Shown here in pieces: positions 1 through 7,112 of a DNA stretch of 42,280 nucleotides. Position 1 is the first letter of the stretch. Each line of letters begins with the position of its first letter. Source of the stretch: an uncultured Bacilli bacterium (GTDB lineage: Bacteria; Bacillota_I; Bacilli_A; RF39; UBA660); the NCBI GenBank assembly GCA_944358735.1, contig CALVRT010000087.1, positions 1-42,280 of the forward strand. The letters are read 5' to 3'. A program made the translations under genes and the position numbers. The notes beneath the pieces were generated by a model. It did no database searches and had not been told where the DNA came from. It saw only the letters and a program-made list of their open reading frames with translations.

Positions 1-135
1 TTCTTTATATTCTTCTATTTTGTCAGCTAAAAAATGATTATATATAAACCTTGAGCAGCCAATAGTTTTATTAATTAATATTTCTTGTTCCTTAGTAGGA
101 TACAATCTAAATACATAGCCTTTAAATTCTCTCAT
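1..135 (-). CDS. tnpB: TnpB-family (IS200/IS605 OrfB) protein, N-terminal fragment
   Basis: The minus strand reads 45 codons from an ATG at 135 to the window edge, starting MREFKGYVFRLYPTKEQE and continuing through IGCSRFIYNHFL. That is the N-terminal helix-turn-helix region of TnpB, the RNA-guided nuclease carried by IS200/IS605 elements: basic start, YRLYPT-like strand, then a G-x-x-R-F-x-YN helix. An AAGGTG ribosome binding site lies 6 nt upstream, and a good sigma-A promoter lies at 155-183. The catalytic RuvC domain, the zinc finger and the 3' end that would encode the omegaRNA are outside the window, so intactness cannot be judged. It could also be a stand-alone TnpB without TnpA. Confidence 0.8.
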   Translation of the reverse strand, partial: MREFKGYVFRLYPTKEQEILINKTIGCSRFIYNHFLADKIEEYKE

Positions 136-154
136 ATTATCACCTTAGGTAACT

Positions 155-183
155 ATTATACACCGCAAACAAAAGTTTATCAA
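155..183 (-). promoter_or_regulatory. sigma-A promoter of the tnpB-family gene
   Basis: On the minus strand, TTGATA (178-183) and TATAAT (155-160) are separated by exactly 17 bp. The predicted transcript starts about 13 nt before the start codon, with the AAGGTG site in between. One mismatch from consensus in total. Confidence 0.65.
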
Positions 184-229
184 TACAGTTTTGCTGTTTT
201 TTCTCCGAAAGTATGACTTTCCTATTATA

Positions 230-260
230 TAAAAAATAAGCCTCTATTATAGGGGCTTAT
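230..260 (-). terminator. intrinsic terminator after the rsmE operon
   Basis: A 10-bp stem (236-245 with 251-260, one G-U pair, 5-nt loop) is followed on the minus strand by six T. It overlaps the stop codon of the 257-910 gene. Confidence 0.8.
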
Positions 261-910
261 AAATTTTCACGAAATTCTTTTAAAGAATTTAAAAACTGCG
301 CGTTATCATCTTCTTCTTTTTTAGCACTACGGTCAATTTTCTTTACCGTTGGATATGATGGATTACCATTTTGAATGCCGAAAATTGGCGAAATAAATTC
401 AGAATTTTTGAATTTTTTCTTTTCTTCGTGAGCTTCTTGTTCAAAGGTTATTGGTTCTTCTTCATAAACATCATATACATCTTGATAACTTGGTTCATTA
501 TAAAGTTCTTCTAATAAAGGACTTTCTTCTTCCTTAATTTCATATACTGGTTCTTCCTTAATTTGACCTTTAGCTTTAGCTTGCTTAATAAGCTCTTGAT
601 AACTAATAATCGCATTTTCCTCTTGTTCTTTTTCAAATTCATCAATTGGTGATACTTCTTCATTTTCCGCTTCTAAATCAGCACTCATCATATTGAAAAC
701 GCGTTCAAGTTCAGCTTTCGCTTGTTTTTGTTCTTCAGTAAGTTCTACCGGTTTATCTTCTTTATCAAAGCGTTCATCTTCAGAAAGCGGTTTTACTCTA
801 TTATTACGTTTAACAATATAAGCGATAATAACCCCAAAAATAACAAGGCCTAAAAAAGCCAAAGCAATAAAGATTAAATCACGGTCAGCTATTTCTAATA
901 ATAAATCCAT
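257..910 (-). CDS. membrane-anchored acidic protein of unknown function
   Basis: A 217-residue protein with an N-terminal membrane segment (about residues 12-33, ending IVKRNNR) and a long, charged, Glu-rich cytoplasmic tail that looks largely disordered. I do not recognise a family. The frame is also open to a GTG at 919 that overlaps the rsmE stop as GTGA, but the GGAGTG ribosome binding site (core at 919-922) is 8 nt from the ATG at 910, so the ATG is the better start. It is the last gene of the kinase / ApbE-like / rsmE operon and ends in a strong terminator. Single-pass membrane topology with an acidic tail suggests a scaffold or division/envelope accessory role, but that is only a guess. 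Confidence 0.75.
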   Translation of the reverse strand: MDLLLEIADRDLIFIALAFLGLVIFGVIIAYIVKRNNRVKPLSEDERFDKEDKPVELTEEQKQAKAELERVFNMMSADLEAENEEVSPIDEFEKEQEENAIISYQELIKQAKAKGQIKEEPVYEIKEEESPLLEELYNEPSYQDVYDVYEEEPITFEQEAHEEKKKFKNSEFISPIFGIQNGNPSYPTVKKIDRSAKKEEDDNAQFLNSLKEFRENL

Positions 911-915
911 ACAAA

Positions 916-1611
916 TCACTCCATATATTCATATTTAATTGTACTTAAAACAAATAAAGGAACTGTTTCCGTGCGCAAAATCAAATCCCCCAAAGTTACA
1001 GAAATAAACCCCTTTTGTTTTAAATATTCTTCTTCTTCAAGTTCTAGTCCACCCTCAGGACCAAAGCCTATATATAGTTTACCACATTTACAGTTACTTT
1101 TCAAAACATTTTTAAGAGTTTTTTCTTTTTCTTTTGTACTACACAGTATCTTGACACCATCAGTAAAGGTAATTTCGTCAAGTTTTGTAATAGGATAAAC
1201 GGTTGGAACTTTTAATCTTTTACATTGCCTAGACGCTTCTATACATATTTTTTGCCAGCGGCTCTGTTTCCCTATTTCTTTACCTTTATAGTTAATATTA
1301 CAATATTTATAAGTTACGGGGATAATATTACTAACCCCAAGTTCTGTCGCTTTTTGCAAAATAAAGTCCATTTTGCTTTCTTTTAAAGTAGGAACTAGTA
1401 AAGTTATGTCATAGTCATCTATGGTATTTTGAATAGTTTTTATTAATTTAATGTTATCATCAACGATTTGACAGATATTTAACTTTTCCTGATAAACAAC
1501 TTCAATCTTGTCACCATTTCGCATCCGCATAACCTTCTTAATATGATGCCAATCATTACTGTTTAAAATAAAATTATCTCCTTGTCTTTCATCACTAAAA
1601 TATCTCTGCAT
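916..1611 (-). CDS. rsmE: 16S rRNA m3U1498 methyltransferase RsmE
   Basis: RsmE methylates N3 of U1498 in 16S rRNA using S-adenosylmethionine; it is a SPOUT-fold enzyme that acts on the assembled 30S subunit. The 231 residues match the usual length. The N-terminal PUA-like part reads MQRYFSDE and WHHIKKVMRMRNGD. The C-terminal SPOUT knot shows IGFGPEGGLELEEEE and LGDLILRTETVPLFVLS, the cofactor-binding signature of the family. An AGGAG site precedes the ATG. The gene starts 2 nt after the ApbE-like gene and its stop overlaps the upstream GTG of the next frame, so it sits in a tightly packed operon. Confidence 0.95.
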   Translation of the reverse strand: MQRYFSDERQGDNFILNSNDWHHIKKVMRMRNGDKIEVVYQEKLNICQIVDDNIKLIKTIQNTIDDYDITLLVPTLKESKMDFILQKATELGVSNIIPVTYKYCNINYKGKEIGKQSRWQKICIEASRQCKRLKVPTVYPITKLDEITFTDGVKILCSTKEKEKTLKNVLKSNCKCGKLYIGFGPEGGLELEEEEYLKQKGFISVTLGDLILRTETVPLFVLSTIKYEYME

Positions 1612-1613
1612 AA

Positions 1614-2444
1614 TTATTCTCCTAAATATTTATCAAATTTATAAGTTTCGGTTTTTCCATCAAAATACCAATAAACCCCAGCATCAAAATCTTTTATAAA
1701 TTCTTTTCCATCTTCATAATCCATTAAATATAAAGCATCTGCCAGCATTGTGGCTGTTATAACATCATCAGCAATGATGGCTAAAGTATCATATTTTTTA
1801 GTTACCTTGTTTTCGATAGGATTAACCATATAACTTTCAGTTTTTTTAGAAGTACTTCTAGTAACCATACTTTTATTTTCTAAATTTACAACCTCTAATA
1901 TTTCACCATTATTTGGGTTATTAATACTTACTTTAAAAGTTCCATCATCATAGTAATTACCAGCAGTCACATCGCCATCATCACTAATTAAATATTCTTT
2001 AACCCCTTCACTTTCTAAATAATAAACAACATCACTTGTGGCAATCCCACCAATAATGGAATCAAGGTCAAGGTCATCTTTACTTTTGCTAGTTAAATTA
2101 TCTATTTTAGTTTCAAAATCACTAATTTGCCTATTAGTTAGTGTTTTTTTACTAATATCGACATATCCGTTAGTTTCTTTATACATTGACTGTCCATAAC
2201 TTATTATTTCTTCAAGTAATTTATCATTTTTACCCTTATAAGCTTTATCATAATCTTTATATATTTTATCAATGCCATCAAAAATATCTTTATTTTCATA
2301 GATTTTAACAACAATATTATGGTTAAAATAATTAAATGTTTGACTATATTCTCTTGGTTTATTAACATTAAGAAGTAAAAAAACACCAATAACAATGATA
2401 ATAGCTAAAATAATATAATTACGTTTTTCAATTATTTTGGTCAT
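1614..2444 (-). CDS. diverged ApbE-like (FAD:protein FMN transferase family) membrane protein
   Basis: A 276-residue protein with one N-terminal membrane segment (about residues 9-26) and an ApbE-like fold: a DLDSIIGGIATSDVV block (126-140) for the family's DLGGIAKGYAVD, LISDDGDVTAG (152-162) for the INLGGD strand, and IADDVITATMLADALYLM (224-241) for the metal-site helix. Canonical ApbE attaches FMN to Thr of extracytoplasmic flavoproteins. Several signature residues are altered: GGD becomes DDGD, the His-x-x-Asp-Pro motif becomes YMVNPI, and the D-x-x-x-T metal motif reads T232-x-x-x-D236. It may therefore be a pseudoenzyme or have another substrate. The start at 2444 has an AAAGGA site and is 1 nt past the preceding stop; the ATG at 2483 lies inside the upstream gene and has no good site. 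Confidence 0.75.
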   Translation of the reverse strand: MTKIIEKRNYIILAIIIVIGVFLLLNVNKPREYSQTFNYFNHNIVVKIYENKDIFDGIDKIYKDYDKAYKGKNDKLLEEIISYGQSMYKETNGYVDISKKTLTNRQISDFETKIDNLTSKSKDDLDLDSIIGGIATSDVVYYLESEGVKEYLISDDGDVTAGNYYDDGTFKVSINNPNNGEILEVVNLENKSMVTRSTSKKTESYMVNPIENKVTKKYDTLAIIADDVITATMLADALYLMDYEDGKEFIKDFDAGVYWYFDGKTETYKFDKYLGE

Positions 2445-2445
2445 T

Positions 2446-3648
2446 TTATTTGTTTCCTTTCTTTGTTTGTTTTTTCTTAACATTTTTAATTCTATCTTTA
2501 ATTAAAGTAATTTTATTTTCAATTTGTTCATCACTTAATCCAGTTAAATCTTGATATTTATATAATAAATGGGAAAACTCTTTAGGAATATCTTTTAATT
2601 TAGACAAATCAAAACGATTTAAATCTTCAATATAATCTAAAATTTTTTCAAAATTTAGAAAACTGGAAAAAAAGCGTCCTTTACCTTCATTAATAATAGT
2701 TTTATTATCATAGTTTAAAATATTTAAAGATTGTCCACTATCAAAAATAGGCGCGACATCTAGCCACTTTAAGGTATTAGCATCCCGAATAATCCCAAAA
2801 TTATTTAAATGTCTATCTTCATTAACTAATAAATAATCAATTAGTAGCATATTTTCAATCTTTTCTCTAGCTTTAGCTATTTCTTGTTCTTCTAATAATC
2901 TAACATAAGTATTATAAAGGTCATCCGCATCATAATAAATGTTTAAGATTTGGGCTGCTGAAACAAATTCTGTATCTTGGTTAATAAAACAAGGACACTT
3001 GGAAACTACTTTACCATTAATAACATCTAAAGTATAAGTAGCATGACTAATACCTAATCGTTTACAAATCTCTCCCGCTAAAACTTCATTAAAAGGCTCT
3101 AAAATGTTATCCTTAAAGCTTGCTTTTACTAAATAACGTTTACCATTTTCAATAATCCAACATTTTTTTTGCTTGCCAATTAGTGTATTATCAGGTGATT
3201 TTAAATTAGGTTTTAATTTTTTTTCTTCGTTAAAAAACCAATAATCTTTATTGTCTTCAAAATCATTATCAAAAAAGTTTATTTTTTCATACTTAACTTG
3301 GCTATTATAAGGCCGAAGCCAATAATGTTCGGATAAGGAACAAGCATAATTTTTAAATAATAAATCTTCAGTTTCCATTATTCGGCACTTTTTCATTAAA
3401 AGGTTAATACCATCCCGCCAAAAAGGAATAGACCGATTCTTAAACCACTCATTTAAAAATGGGCGCATATCCCGGCGATACAAGTAATTATTTAAAAAAC
3501 TTATGGGAGTATAATCTAAATTTTTAATCACGTTAATTTTCTTAAAAGTGTGCGAATCGTGGTTATATTCGGTAATTAAAACTTCAACATTTTTATACAT
3601 TAAAACATATTTTTTTATGTTAGGCTTTTTATTGCGCCGCTTTCTCAT
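2446..3648 (-). CDS. HipA-like kinase, paralogue 1
   Basis: A 400-residue protein with a C-terminal HipA-type protein kinase fold: nucleotide-binding Lys in RYLVKASF (K175), catalytic loop LLVNEDRHLNNFG (D278, N283) and metal-binding LDVAPIFDSG (D303). HipA phosphorylates glutamyl-tRNA synthetase in E. coli; the targets of this family are unknown. The N-terminal 130 residues (RSIPFWRDG, SLSEHYWLRP, INFFDNDF) form a domain shared with the neighbouring paralogue and with many HipA-like proteins of gut Firmicutes. No HipB-type HTH antitoxin is adjacent. I prefer the ATG at 3648 (GAGGG site 10 nt upstream) over a GTG at 3654. It heads the operon leading to the ApbE-like gene and rsmE. Confidence 0.8.
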   Translation of the reverse strand: MRKRRNKKPNIKKYVLMYKNVEVLITEYNHDSHTFKKINVIKNLDYTPISFLNNYLYRRDMRPFLNEWFKNRSIPFWRDGINLLMKKCRIMETEDLLFKNYACSLSEHYWLRPYNSQVKYEKINFFDNDFEDNKDYWFFNEEKKLKPNLKSPDNTLIGKQKKCWIIENGKRYLVKASFKDNILEPFNEVLAGEICKRLGISHATYTLDVINGKVVSKCPCFINQDTEFVSAAQILNIYYDADDLYNTYVRLLEEQEIAKAREKIENMLLIDYLLVNEDRHLNNFGIIRDANTLKWLDVAPIFDSGQSLNILNYDNKTIINEGKGRFFSSFLNFEKILDYIEDLNRFDLSKLKDIPKEFSHLLYKYQDLTGLSDEQIENKITLIKDRIKNVKKKQTKKGNK

Positions 3649-3724
3649 ACCCACACTTCCCTCTATAAATGTCTATCTTTATTTTTCTCTTTGTTATAAC
3701 TATATCACAAATTTAATTTTTTTT

Positions 3725-3758
3725 AAATAAAAGAACTATAAATTATCATTTATAATTC
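3725..3758 (-). terminator. terminator between the two HipA-like genes
   Basis: An 11-bp stem (3733-3743 with 3748-3758, one G-U pair, 4-nt loop) contains the stop of paralogue 2 and is followed on the minus strand by a T-rich run. The two paralogues are therefore probably separate transcripts. Confidence 0.6.
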
Positions 3759-4914
3759 CTTTAAGTTTATTAATTCTAGCTAAAAGTAAAGTACATATTT
3801 TATCGATACGTCTATCCGTCATTTTCGTAATATTTTGATATTTATGAAGTAAACTTGCAAACTCTTCTGGCAGGTTATCTAATTTAGATAAATCAAAGCG
3901 GTTAAAATCTTTAATATAATGCGTTATTATATCAAAGTTAAGGGTAGTATAGAAAAAACGGCCTTGTCCATTTATAATCATTTCTTCATCATTATAATCA
4001 ATAATATTTAAAGCCTGTCCACTATCAAAAATAGGGGCGACATCTAGCCACTTTAAAGTATTAACGTCTCTAATAATTCCAAAATTATTTAAATGTCTGT
4101 CTTCATTTAATAAAAGATAATCTAAAATAAACATATTTTCAATTTTTGTTCTTGCATCTTTAATTCCATTTTCTTCTAATATTTTAATATATTCTTCATA
4201 AGCTTTTGTTTTATCACAGTTATTATATAATATTTGATATGCCGGAATAAACTCGGTATCTTTATTAATAAAGCAAGGACATTTGGAAAGGGCTTTAGAA
4301 GAAATAACAATGGTTTCATATTTCGTACAATTAAAGCCTAATTTTTCACAAATCATTGTAGCAAGGACTTCATTAAAAGGCTGCATTACTTCTGTTTTAT
4401 AACCACCTTTTAATAAATATCTCGTCCCATTATCAATAATCCAAGTTTTTTTAAGCCGGCCATCAGTAGTATTATTAGGAGAAATTAAACTAACTTGCAA
4501 ACTAAAATCATAATTGTTAGAAAATGTAGCATTAGTAAAATCTGCTGAATTAAAATCATGGTCAAAGAAATTAATATCTTTATACTCTATTTTACTAGCA
4601 AAAGGTTTTAACCAGTATTGGTCCGATAAAGAAAGTCCAAAAGCTTTATCTAAAAGTTCTTTAGGCGAGCTTATGTTAATTCTAGCGAGTAATATATCTA
4701 AATCATCGCGAAAGGATGGAATACCCCGGCCTTTAAACCAATCTGATAATTGTCTTAAAAATTCTTCATTACCATTTTTTTGATATTCATTTTTTAAAAT
4801 CATAGGCGCATAATCAATATTTTTTATTTCATAGATTTTTGTAAATACAGACAGCTTTTCTTTATATTCAGCTACTAATACTTCGGTATTCTTATTCATT
4901 AATATACATTTCAT
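3736..4914 (-). CDS. HipA-like kinase, paralogue 2
   Basis: A 392-residue protein, co-linear with the previous kinase over its whole length. It keeps the ATP-site Lys (RYLLKGGY, K169), catalytic loop LLLNEDRHLNNFG (D272) and metal site LDVAPIFDSGQ (D297), so it should be an active kinase. The N-terminal accessory domain shows IPSFRDDLD, SLSDQYWLKP and INFFDHDF. A GAGGTGG ribosome binding site lies just before the ATG. Flanking genes are the downstream paralogue and, upstream, a glycosyltransferase; no antitoxin-like small ORF lies between. The pair looks like an old tandem duplication, because the sequences have diverged considerably outside the motifs. Confidence 0.8.
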   Translation of the reverse strand: MKCILMNKNTEVLVAEYKEKLSVFTKIYEIKNIDYAPMILKNEYQKNGNEEFLRQLSDWFKGRGIPSFRDDLDILLARINISSPKELLDKAFGLSLSDQYWLKPFASKIEYKDINFFDHDFNSADFTNATFSNNYDFSLQVSLISPNNTTDGRLKKTWIIDNGTRYLLKGGYKTEVMQPFNEVLATMICEKLGFNCTKYETIVISSKALSKCPCFINKDTEFIPAYQILYNNCDKTKAYEEYIKILEENGIKDARTKIENMFILDYLLLNEDRHLNNFGIIRDVNTLKWLDVAPIFDSGQALNIIDYNDEEMIINGQGRFFYTTLNFDIITHYIKDFNRFDLSKLDNLPEEFASLLHKYQNITKMTDRRIDKICTLLLARINKLKGIINDNL

Positions 4915-4930
4915 AAGCCACCTCTTTCTA

Positions 4931-4958
4931 TATATAGTTTATCATATTTTAAGAACAA
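4931..4958 (-). promoter_or_regulatory. putative sigma-A promoter of HipA-like paralogue 2
   Basis: Minus-strand TTGTTC (4953-4958), 16-bp spacer, TATATA (4931-4936). The -35 abuts the T-run of the upstream glycosyltransferase terminator. Confidence 0.45.
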
Positions 4959-4986
4959 AAAAAACTAAACATAATGTTTAAGTTTA
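4957..4986 (-). terminator. terminator of the sigG-ymxH-glycosyltransferase operon
   Basis: A bulged hairpin (arms about 4963-4972 and 4975-4985, with AAACA/TGTTT at its core) is followed on the minus strand by eight T. It overlaps the TAA stop of the glycosyltransferase. Confidence 0.65.
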
Positions 4987-5994
4987 AACTAAATCTTTTT
5001 CTATAACTTTTTCATAAACTTTTTTCAACTGTTTACCAATATTTTCAATACTTCTTTCTTTAGCTACTTTATACCCTTCTTCAGTTAAGTCAGGAAGCTC
5101 TTTATTAATAATTTTCCTTATTTTAGTTTCAAATTCCTGAACGTTTTTAGCTTTATAAATATTAACACCATCTAAAAGCCAGCCATCATATATGGGAATA
5201 TCACTAATAATTGTTTTCGCTTTCATTGCTAGGGCTTCTAACAAAACAATACCTTCAGTTTCTTCTTTAGTTGGAAAAATATAAATATCACAGCCACTAT
5301 AAGCTTTCTTTAATTCTTCGCTTGAAACATATCCTGGAAAATAAACATTATCTGATTTATTCTTTATGGCCTCATTTACTTTAGTCGTAATTAAAGCAGG
5401 ACTAGTATAACCAAACCAAACAAATTTATATTCTGGGCATCTTCTAGCTAGTTCTAAAAATTCTAAAATACCTTTTCTTTCAATATAAAGGCCAACAGAA
5501 ATAATAATTTTATCATCTTTAGTAAAACCATATTTTTTCCTAAATTCTTTTCCTTCTTCCTCGTTACGTTTAAAAAAATCTAAATCAATACCATTAGAAA
5601 TAGGCACAATTTCTTTGCCTAAATTATAACTATCTAATAACTTTTTAGAATAAGGAGTTGGTGTTATTATTAAATCGGCTTGCTTATAAGCAAATTTAAG
5701 CCACTGTTTAAAAGCTGGCGCTACCCCATTAGAAAATTTAAACGAATTTTTAAAATCTTCTTCAGTTGAGTGAGCGTGAAAAATAACTTTTTTACCTTTA
5801 GCTTTATTTAATTTAGCTACTAAAACTGATTTAGGAAAAATCGTATTAATATGAATAATATCATATTCATCTTTTTCATTAGTCGTATATGGCACGTGAA
5901 CTTTTTTTAAAGCCTTTTTTTGATGTTCAATCGCCTTTCCAACCCCACTTTTCTCGACGTCTTTAAAATTTTCGGTATACAGTAAAACTTTCAT
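4984..5994 (-). CDS. GT4 glycosyltransferase, LafB-like glycolipid synthase
   Basis: A 336-residue GT-B retaining glycosyltransferase. The start MKVLLYTENFKDVEKSGVG, then AIEHQKKAL, DIIHINT, VIFHAHSTEEDFKNSF, ITPTPYSKKLLDSY and ISNGIDLDFF follow the LafB-type family that adds the second sugar to glucosyl-diacylglycerol, the anchor lipid of lipoteichoic acid in Listeria and lactic acid bacteria. The nucleotide-sugar site E-x7-E lies in FPTKEETEGIVLLEAL. There is no signal peptide, so it would act at the inner membrane face. A perfect AGGAGG site precedes the ATG, 8 nt from the YlmC/YmxH stop, so it is cotranscribed with sigG. No LafA-type first glycosyltransferase is in the window. Exact sugar and acceptor are inferred. 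Confidence 0.85.
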   Translation of the reverse strand: MKVLLYTENFKDVEKSGVGKAIEHQKKALKKVHVPYTTNEKDEYDIIHINTIFPKSVLVAKLNKAKGKKVIFHAHSTEEDFKNSFKFSNGVAPAFKQWLKFAYKQADLIITPTPYSKKLLDSYNLGKEIVPISNGIDLDFFKRNEEEGKEFRKKYGFTKDDKIIISVGLYIERKGILEFLELARRCPEYKFVWFGYTSPALITTKVNEAIKNKSDNVYFPGYVSSEELKKAYSGCDIYIFPTKEETEGIVLLEALAMKAKTIISDIPIYDGWLLDGVNIYKAKNVQEFETKIRKIINKELPDLTEEGYKVAKERSIENIGKQLKKVYEKVIEKDLV

Positions 5995-6002
5995 AGGGCC
6001 TC

Positions 6003-6224
6003 CTAACTTTCTACATTTACTAGTATAACATCTTTACCAATTTTGTCAATATTGGACCATTTTATACCAATCGTCCCCCCAGAGAAAAAAATAAATCTTT
6101 TCTTTTGAACAGTTAATTCTTTAACCTTTCCATCGTCCCCTATTTCTGCATCAATAATAGTTCCAATTTTTTTACCATCAAGTAAATTTATAATGTCTTT
6201 AGCCTGTAAATCCGAAAGTAACAT
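6003..6224 (-). CDS. YlmC/YmxH family PRC-barrel sporulation protein
   Basis: A 73-residue PRC-barrel-like protein: MLLSDLQAKDIINLLDGKKI, IGTIIDAEIG, VQKKRFIFFSGG, and a closing IKWSNIDKIGKDVILV. This is the YlmC/YmxH family, which in spore formers lies next to sigma-factor genes of the spoIIG/spoIIIG region; its biochemical role is unknown. It follows sigG by 46 nt and has an AAGGTGAT ribosome binding site. Length matches the family. Confidence 0.85.
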   Translation of the reverse strand: MLLSDLQAKDIINLLDGKKIGTIIDAEIGDDGKVKELTVQKKRFIFFSGGTIGIKWSNIDKIGKDVILVNVES

Positions 6225-6270
6225 AATTCATCACCTTACTTAAGCATACTAAAAAAAATGAAAAAAATGC

Positions 6271-7044
6271 CTAGTCAATCAATTTTTTGATATTTTCCAG
6301 ACCACTTTTTTCAAGTCTTGATATTTGTGCTTGACTGATACCAATCTCTTCAGCTAGTTCCATTTGTGTTTTACCAACAAGAAAACGCTGAATAATGATA
6401 TATTTCTCTTTTTCTTTTAGTTTTTGTAAAGCTTTTCGTAAAGCTATTTTCATATCTAAATCATACATATCTTCTTCTTTATTTAGTTGGTCTTCTAAAT
6501 AAATAACATCTCCACCATCATTATAAATTGGTTCATACATACTAATAACATCTTTCATAGAATTTAAAGCATCTGCAACTTCATATTCGCTGACTTTAAT
6601 ATATTCCGCGATTTCACGAATCGTTGGTTCTTTACCATGAATGCTTGTTAAGTATTCTCTAGTTTTAACCGCTTTATAAGCTAAATCTTTGATACTTCTA
6701 GCAACTCTAATACTACTATTATCACGTAAATATCTTTTGACTTCTCCTAAAATCATTGGAACAGCATAGGTACTAAAACGTACATTATGACTTAAATCAA
6801 AATTATCAATGGCTTTGATTAAACCAATACAACCTACTTGAAATAAATCATCCATATTATCACACCGACCATTAAATCTTTTCAATATCGATAAAACTAG
6901 TTTTAAATTTCCATTTATTAATTCATTTTTCACCTCTAAATTACCATCTTGTAATTCTTTAAATAACTTCATTTGTTCCTCATTACTTAAAACTTTAATA
7001 TTCGCAGTATTCACGTTAGCAATTTCAACTTTGTAACGTGCCAT
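6271..7044 (-). CDS. sigG: forespore sigma factor SigG
   Basis: Sigma-G is the late forespore sigma factor. The 257 residues follow B. subtilis SigG closely: start MARYKVEIANVNTANIKVLS, region 2 with DDLFQVGCIGLIKAIDNFDL and VRFSTYAVPMILGE, region 3, and region 4 helix-turn-helix KTQMELAEEIGISQAQISRL. The N-terminal KVEI/VL motif and EPIYNDGGD separate it from sigma-F and sigma-B. A GAAAGGAG site precedes the ATG, but it is sequestered in a 14-bp leader hairpin (7046-7089). A forespore-type promoter is possible at 7061-7096. Downstream are the YlmC/YmxH gene and a glycosyltransferase. Sigma-E is encoded 6 kb away rather than immediately upstream as in Bacillus. Confidence 0.95.
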   Translation of the reverse strand: MARYKVEIANVNTANIKVLSNEEQMKLFKELQDGNLEVKNELINGNLKLVLSILKRFNGRCDNMDDLFQVGCIGLIKAIDNFDLSHNVRFSTYAVPMILGEVKRYLRDNSSIRVARSIKDLAYKAVKTREYLTSIHGKEPTIREIAEYIKVSEYEVADALNSMKDVISMYEPIYNDGGDVIYLEDQLNKEEDMYDLDMKIALRKALQKLKEKEKYIIIQRFLVGKTQMELAEEIGISQAQISRLEKSGLENIKKLID

Positions 7045-7045
7045 T

Positions 7046-7089
7046 AAAAATCTCCTTTCACATTCATATTGAACGGAAAAGAGATTTTT
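7046..7089 (-). promoter_or_regulatory. sigG leader hairpin covering the ribosome binding site
   Basis: On the minus strand, AAAAATCTCTTTTC (7076-7089) pairs with GAAAGGAGATTTTT (7046-7059): 14 bp with one G-U pair and a 16-nt loop. The 3' arm contains the whole Shine-Dalgarno and ends one nucleotide before the ATG region, with no T-run after it, so it is a translational control hairpin and not a terminator. A leader hairpin that lowers sigG translation has been reported in B. subtilis. Confidence 0.7.
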
Positions 7090-7096
7090 TATACAT
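7061..7096 (-). promoter_or_regulatory. possible sigma-F/G-type promoter of sigG
   Basis: Minus strand GTATA followed after 15 nt by GTTCAATATG, resembling the sigma-F pattern GYATA-N15-GGNNANANTR with two mismatches in the -10. The -10 falls in the loop of the leader hairpin, so a transcript starting from it would lack the 5' arm. Weak evidence. Confidence 0.3.
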
Positions 7097-7112
7097 TAAT
7101 TTAAAAACACCT

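Noticed and set aside
7046-7090. Reading the sigG hairpin as a terminator of the upstream operon
   Set aside because: On the minus strand the 3' arm runs straight into the start codon without a T-run; the T-run is on the plus side, where nothing is transcribed.
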